Origin: Plectrocnemia conspersa
Taxonomy: Eukaryota; Arthropoda; Insecta; Trichoptera; Polycentropodidae
DNA length: 64,000 nucleotides
NCBI GenBank assembly: GCA_009617715.1
Contig: VTFK01000074.1
Coordinates: 1,240,001 to 1,304,000 of the forward strand
Reading direction: 5' to 3'
This document shows, piece by piece, positions 57,901 through 64,000 of this stretch. How positions within the stretch are numbered: the first letter of the stretch is position 1; the number at the start of each line of letters is the position of its first letter. The notes below the pieces were generated by a model. That model saw only the letters and a list, made by a program, of their open reading frames with translations. It was not told the DNA's origin and made no database searches. Both the position numbers and the translations under genes were made by a program.

Positions 57901-60900
57901 AAGGCATAATATTAAGGTAAATGCAACAATACAAGTTTACGTCACTATTTCAATAACAGAAAATAATCTTCTAATCCGCAACATGACCTCTAAGCACCAT
58001 TAAATGTTTTCATGATAAAAATCTAACCTCTTCCTCAATCAAGTCATGAAACTTTATATTTTACATAGTTATATTGTTCTCACGTATGCGGTATCAACGA
58101 GATAGGTGCAACAGATGCACATGCACATGTTGTAATTCAATGAATTGTCCATTATATCCAGTGCTGGATTAGCCCTTAAGCACACTAAGCACGTACTTAT
58201 GGCACCAAGGAAAGAGTAGTACCAGAATTTTTATAAGTATTGATGTCCGTTATCACTTATTCCAGATAAACAGATTGTTAGAAACAAAATGCGTTTGTAA
58301 TGAGTCTTAAACTTTTACTTTGTTTTACACACGATTGCGTTATCCTGCACTGTGAGCAAACACCGCACCCATCTTGTCGATATCTTCAGGCAATGAAATA
58401 TCTTTTCAAAATAATTTATACAAAGAACGCAAATCTTTTAGGTACACTTTTATATAGCATAGTGATTCAGATTTTTAACGCAAACATTGGATTATTTTAT
58501 AAAAAGAGAGCGCAGATGAAATTGTAACCCTTTGATTGCCGAAATTTGCTGTTTTGGATCCAATGTTTTTACTGAATAAAGAAACAGTGAGTTATTTGCT
58601 TTAGGTACAAATAGCATTTTTTCCGAACACATACTTTTTTGTATTATGTAATACATAGATATTTAAATAGTAACCAAAAAAAAGATTCGGTAACCAAAGA
58701 ATTAAAGAATGCTAGTAATTGTTCTATTCACCTCAAGTCCATCATTTTCGTGTTCTTCAGCCCCGTCAAGACTGCGTTGAACTGCTTGAAACGCATACCT
58801 CCAGGAGTTATGACAGGTTCGATATCGCCAACCATCAGAGGATCTATGGACTCAATCCCTAGCTCTGGAATGCCTTCTGTAAATTGCTTCTGGACTCTTC
58901 TTCCCTCGTTCAGAATACAGTTGTGTAACTCTTCGTTTCGAAGGCATGGTTTTATGAAGGAAGCTGAAAATCATATCATAAAAAAATTGCGTTGCACAAT
59001 AAATAAACAGTTAAATTACGTGTCGTGACTGTTTCATTGTTGCATTGTAAAAAATAATGTTTATGAAACAATAGTATGATGTAATTGCGGTTTACTTGTA
59101 TGATTATCAAAAAATGTGAGCAGTATCACTGACAAAAAAACTGAGTTTATAACAAAAAAAAAACAATTGAATGAATCAATTTAATTTTTATTTAATTTTA
59201 TTTATTTAAATAAGCCGTCAAAAATTTTAATTAATGGATACAAATTATACATAATGGTTTTATACTTAACAATCAATCATTTATGACAAAGTTACCATAC
59301 ATGAATAATATTACTGACCACTTAATTTAAAATTAACTAACCATTTAATTAAAAGGTCAAAAGATTTGGTTTTTAGTTAACCGATCAATAAGTAGTGAAA
59401 TAATAAATATTAAAAAATAAATATGTAATTTGCATTTTGCTCAAAAGTATGCATTATTAAATGGCTTTTAAAAAATCATATTGCAAATATATTTATGCTT
59501 AATTTAAGAACAATCCATCTAATACTTTACTGAGTGTAGTATTTATGTAATTTAAAAATAAATTCGTGTTCGTATTCTCGCTATGACTATATATTTATGC
59601 TATAGAAATATATTTAAATATATAAAGTTTATTTAAATACCTAATTTAGTTTAATAATTAGTTACACTAACAATTACGCAAAATTACGAGCGCAAAGCGC
59701 GAAGTTACGAGCGTTTAATGTATTTCAAAAAAAATACAATATACTATTATTAGTTGTATTATTATTAAAAATTAATTTATTAGGTAAAAAAGTACGCTTA
59801 AACAATTTGATTGATTGGATATTAGGGAAATATTAAAAAATACACATCAACTGTTAATTTCGCATTTCACGTTCATAAACTTGTACTTTGCGCTCATTAC
59901 AACGAATACGATGCTTGTAAAATTGACTTCAATATATTAAATAAAATTTAATATATTTTTTAGTGTTTTTATCATAATTTATTGATTAAACCATTATACA
60001 ACTTTAGGCGTTTTAAGAAATCAGATAAGTATAAACACGTGCAAGGATCATGATGGGAAACTATAATCTATACTGTAAAACAGAAAAAATCATGTGCCTG
60101 TCTGTCTGTCACAAGAACTCCTACCAAATGGTAAACAGTAATAACGTGACATTTCCATATGTCATTCTAGCTGCTTTAATTAATTATTTTCTGCGGTCAA
60201 CTAGCCATCTGGCTGCATTTTTTACGGCAACTGTGCTCAAAAGTTGAAAGTTGAGCTGAACAACGACGTGCTAACTATCGATAACGTGCTACCGCAAACC
60301 GTGAATACAAGAGACTAAACATATTGTATATAGCCAAGTATTTGTTGCTCATAAAATATAAACCAACATTATCTTATTTTTTCATGTTATAAAATCCTTA
60401 TTTATAATAGTATTAAAAATATAAATACCTGAATTATTTTTATTTATTGCTATTTTATTAGTGAACTTCAGGAGTTTTAAAAAATTAAAAATATTTATCA
60501 GAAAATATTCAATGTCGGGCATCGTGTTTCGTACTTTTAAAATATTATTATTAGATAATTAATGCAATCAATAGAGAAGGACGTTTGCTGATCTTTGAAT
60601 TTTCATAATTATTAATGCAATTATCAATGAAATCCTATGAATATTATGCGAAACACAGACTTTTATGACACATATTAAATATGTTATATATATTTGAAAG
60701 AAAATATTTTTATAAATGAGGAATGACCATATAAATAGTAAATAGTTAGGGAATATATAATATTAAAAATATATAACAATGATGTATATAATATCAAAAA
60801 TAATAGATAACTAGATAATACAAAACAAAAGCCCAACAAAATAATAGTTACCTGGTTTAATTCGAGAGTTAAAAATAAGTCCTGATAAATTGTGATCCAG

Positions 60901-61290
60901 ACAACACAGACGTTTAGAAATATTGATTTCAAAGGGTTAAAGAACATATTAATAATTAACATATGAACTGAAAATACCAAAAACTATTATTACTATATAT
61001 TTTATGGTTTAGCCTTAAGATTGTAATGGTTGCATTTTTATTTATAAGAAAAATTTTCTAATATTATATCAGAAATTAATGGAATCCAAATTTCACAAGT
61101 AGCAAAAAATAGAGCTATAAGTATACCTAACACCTTTTAAAATTTACACAATCCTAATAGTTTAATAGTTCAGCGATAAAAGTATTTTTTTAGTTAGCTA
61201 AGACTTACGCAGATTTGCAGAATTAACATCTGGTAGACTGTCAACCAACAGAAGAATGAAGAAAAGTGCGAAAATGTTACTGGATGCCAT
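54918..61290 (-). CDS. Takeout / juvenile hormone binding protein family, secreted, 5 exons
   Basis: Exons (minus) 61290-61209, 58963-58732, 57092-56962, 55298-55146 and 55072-54918. All junctions are GT-AG with compatible phases, giving 251 codons including the stop, the usual family length. Residues 1-24 are a signal peptide (NIFALFFILLLVDSLPDVNS). The mature start has the paired cysteines of the family (IKPCLRNEELHNC, Cys34 and Cys43), then FTEGIPELGIESIDPL. The middle has YTLEGKLLMFPVKGKGDC, and the C-terminus ends IPYEELVLPA, typical of takeout/JHBP. Such proteins are secreted TULIP-fold carriers of hydrophobic ligands such as juvenile hormone; the ligand here is unknown. The start context and a TTTAAA motif about 140 bp upstream (61430-61436) are plausible. 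Introns 2 and 3 hold transposon debris. No frame damage is seen. Confidence 0.92.
56166..56235 (+). repeat. hAT-like terminus (single end)
   Basis: CAGGGCTGTGGAGTCGAAGC is a common hAT-type element end in insects. It is followed by CGACCGACTCC. No matching right end was found inside JHBP intron 3, so this is a fragment. Confidence 0.4.
57235..57600 (-). mobile_element. mariner transposase relic (in JHBP intron 2)
   Basis: Minus-strand frames show NNRRRRHWLSKG, then VAKPTLNPGLTVKNVFF, the block leading to the WWD motif (here VYNG), IMKLFNLAKQL, and a damaged QLDRL region ending ALANES. The order matches mariner transposase, and the NRR...VAK block resembles the copy at 32230-32690. The catalytic Asp block is lost and stops are frequent. 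Confidence 0.65.
58156..58240 (+). repeat. Possible transposon end
   Basis: CCAGTGCTGGATTAGCCCTT resembles CAGTGCTGGATTA-type hAT ends. The partner end was not found. Low confidence. Confidence 0.25.
60063..60165 (+). repeat. Dispersed repeat copy (partner at 17908-17992)
   Basis: Same orientation as the partner, sharing TCTGTCACAAGA.CTCCT and AACGTGACATTTCCATATGT-like blocks without gaps over about 60 bp. It lies in JHBP intron 1. Confidence 0.55.
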
Positions 61291-61449
61291 CTCGGGATGA
61301 TTTTCTTTACTAGTGTGACTCTACTGTGGCTTTCCTCAGTACTAATCGCAATTAGTGCCGCTAAGCCAAGAACTAGTTTACTTGAGCGCTGAGGAACAAG
61401 GACAGTGTCGAGGTGTGCGCAAACTCCTCTTTAAAACCTTTGCTAAGTT

Positions 61450-64000
61450 ATTTACCTTGACCGAACGATGACTGATCGTACATATATTTAATTGACGTTT
61501 TAGTGGTTAAATGAGATCGCGACCGAAGTAAAACTTTACATATATAATTAGTTATTTTTTCAGTCCAGTGACACATCCGGCTAACAAGACGAGTTTCTGG
61601 AAAAGTCTAAATAGGAGATTGGAAAAAATTGTAAGTTATCAAATTTATTTATTTATAAATATTTGTTAAAACTATTTGAAGATTAGTTAAGTAGGTAAGA
61701 TCAATTAAGTAGGCAATCTATGCCCTTCAGTCTGCTCCTGATTCGAAATTAAATTAGTAGCGCACGCTCCCGCTAAGTGCGCCGGCGTTACATTGTTTAA
61801 ACTGCAATGGTTCTGTCCTCAGAAGAAACGAATAAATCTGCAAAATAATTTCCAGTGTAAATTTTTTTTCTGTGTTTATAAATTACGCGCTGTGCGGCCA
61901 AATTAACCTTATTTTTAAAGTTTAATGTTAGTTTGTAAAAAATATTTGGAAAATGCATGCTAAATTAAATAAAATAAATGTAATATATAAATTTGGGAAT
62001 TTATATAATACTGAAAAATATATAGAATATTTCAAAAGATTTTATTTATTCACAATATAAGCATAACTAATTAGTCTGCAACTGAATAGTATTTAAATTA
62101 CGATTGGAAAATTGTTCTCCATATTATCGAGTATTATCATAAATAGTTCATATTATGATATTTAAATTCAAGCAATACGTAGGTATGTATAAATATGTAT
62201 ATATCATCTGTATTATGAAAAGCATGCTGATTGATCACAAACTTAGCATTATTAGTAATATTACATAGCATTACATATGCTAATTTTATAAGCTGTGGTT
62301 TAACTTCTGGGAATTAGTTATAGAGAGGGAGAAATAATTACCAACAGTCTTTATTTTTTAATGAAAATTATACATCTCATTAAAAAATAACCCTTTTATT
62401 TTTTATGACGTCAACAGTGCATTTAAATAAATGCCATCCTATAATATATGCAGAATGTTTTCATGTTTGATTGTTCAAGTATTTTTATATTGTCTTGCAA
62501 AATAGATAACCACTTCAGAAACACTGTATAATATAATATAAGTTAGTATATGGGTCTTTGATGAAATCCAGTATTAAATTTATAATAGAAAAATCTTTAA
62601 CAAGACATCCATGACCTTTTATGTGACACTAATACATCTTGCTAATTATGATTCTATAATTAACTCAATTAAAATTTATGGAAGTCGAGCGATTTGATCT
62701 AAACTGTTGTAATTATGTTAACAATCGTAGAATTGTTTTTTTTTCTTTATGCGGATGCGATACCAACAATAATTACGTATTATGAACATAACTCATCATG
62801 GGTTTGAAAGCAAATAATGCGAATATATTTGCATGCATAAGTAATGTAAGAGTTTTTATTTTTTTAAATAAACTAAAAATTAAATTATACACCTAGGATA
62901 AAGGTTCAATGCAATTAAACATTTGAATAGTCTATGAAATATTCTATAAATACAATACATGATTTGGAACAGCAAATAGCAAATAAAAATATAATATTGT
63001 CGGGATCACCCGCAATTGTTGAGAAGACTCACTAAAAGTATCGAATAAACAAATTGATGAAATTTGCGTAAGCAAACGATATTGCGTATATAAGTGGACA
63101 TCCAGTAAACGGCGCCCATTATCCACTTAAATAAAAATAAGGGTTGGTATATATCTTGAACATCAGTGGTGTAGTGTTAAATTAAATAATGCCAGAGCGC
63201 TAATTTTGTTCTTCATACAAAATTTTTGGGCATTGGTTTTTCCAAAAGTGGTGATATTTTTGCCTCTATTTTATTATGACAATGGGGATTTGCTGACGGA
63301 TGGGAATCAGACACAGATTGAGCCGCTGCAGTAGTATTTTCATTGAGATATATGAAGTTACATGTTAGAATACATTATGTTCGGTGAACGGTGCATGAGG
63401 CACGCACCGGCTGATGGTTATCCGTCTGAAGTTCGCCAACAGTGTGCCTACGTCACATTAGTGCTACCAGAGTGCCGCCAAATTTTGGCCATAATAAAGC
63501 CTATACATATATATATACATACAAATACATAAATGAGCCCCCACAGTGGTTTTACGATTTTTTCATTAACGGAGTTTGTAGAGAATGTCTAACACTAACA
63601 ATTTCGATATTAACACAAATTTCGAAAATAGTTGATATTACCACTAAAGATTGTAATAATACCAGGATTTTCAAAAACGATATTACCGAGAAATAAAATA
63701 GCCAATACCAGTGCTACCAGTATGGTCATTATTTTTTTATTAATTGTTAATAAAAAAAGAGCAAAAAAATAATGTATTTTCATTCAAAGTCGAACTAAAT
63801 GCTTTATTGCTGAGTTGATGCTTTAATATATTCTTGAATATAGATACATGCAGGAACGACATTTCAGATTTTTTCAAAGGTGGATGAGACAAAATTTGGC
63901 CAAACAATGGTAGTTTTTTAATATTTTTATTTCATTTAGATTTATAGCATTTCATTAAATGATATACATTGTTCTGATCTCTGTTTAGAATCTATGGCAA
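61450..64000. other. AT-rich stretch upstream of the takeout/JHBP gene
   Basis: No complete gene. It holds a repeat at 63449-63505 that is the inverted partner of 48236-48290, a small CGGTGC/GCACCG hairpin near 63391-63411, and a 14-residue coding-like segment at about 63640-63690 resembling FASTKD exon 4 (see findings). GC-richer patches at 61740-61800 and 63400-63480 show no frame. Confidence 0.5.

Noticed and set aside
60684..60980. 98-codon minus-strand hydrophobic frame resembling a membrane protein
   Set aside because: Lies within JHBP intron 1; composition follows the AT bias and no family motif is present.

Overview
This window looks like nuclear chromosomal DNA of an insect. It is very AT-rich, its genes are split by introns with GT-AG borders, and one gene belongs to the insect takeout/juvenile-hormone-binding-protein (JHBP) family. 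The mobile elements (mariner, hAT and piggyBac-like miniatures, Jockey-type LINEs, tRNA-derived SINEs) fit Lepidoptera or a related order, but the order is not proven. Family names come from motif recognition in translations made by eye; no database search was run.

Layout. Positions 1-30.9 kb are gene-poor, AT-rich DNA with scattered repeats: a SINE, two clear terminal-inverted-repeat miniatures, a 180-190 bp tandem duplication, three broken LINE reverse-transcriptase fragments and one orphan candidate exon near 13.7 kb. From 30.9 to 39.8 kb two genes converge: a two-exon DMAC1-like gene (+) and the four-exon RTRAF gene (-). The 7 kb third intron of RTRAF is a nest of decayed transposons (mariner, Jockey, hAT, piggyBac-like miniature, another Jockey). 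From about 41.2 to 45.1 kb lies a strikingly GC-rich Ty3/gypsy-like LTR retroelement with gag, protease, reverse transcriptase, RNase H and integrase, read in successive +1 frames. From 45.1 to 48.9 kb there is a repeat-rich spacer. From 48.9 to 61.3 kb a second convergent pair occurs: an eight-exon FAST-kinase-domain (FASTKD) family gene (+) and a five-exon takeout/JHBP gene (-), with stop codons 86 bp apart.

How the genes relate. DMAC1 (complex I assembly) and FASTKD (mitochondrial RNA metabolism) are both mitochondrial by family. RTRAF acts in RNA processing and transport. Takeout/JHBP is a secreted carrier of small hydrophobic ligands. There is no sign of an operon or of a shared pathway; the neighbourhood is ordinary animal synteny.

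The most notable results are two single-base frame changes at T runs in the FASTKD gene, with a matching one at an A run in the retroelement (long-read homopolymer error or real decay), the compositional island made by the retroelement, several miniature elements with exact target-site duplications, and the orphan exon near 13.7 kb. I did not find a convincing undescribed biological system.
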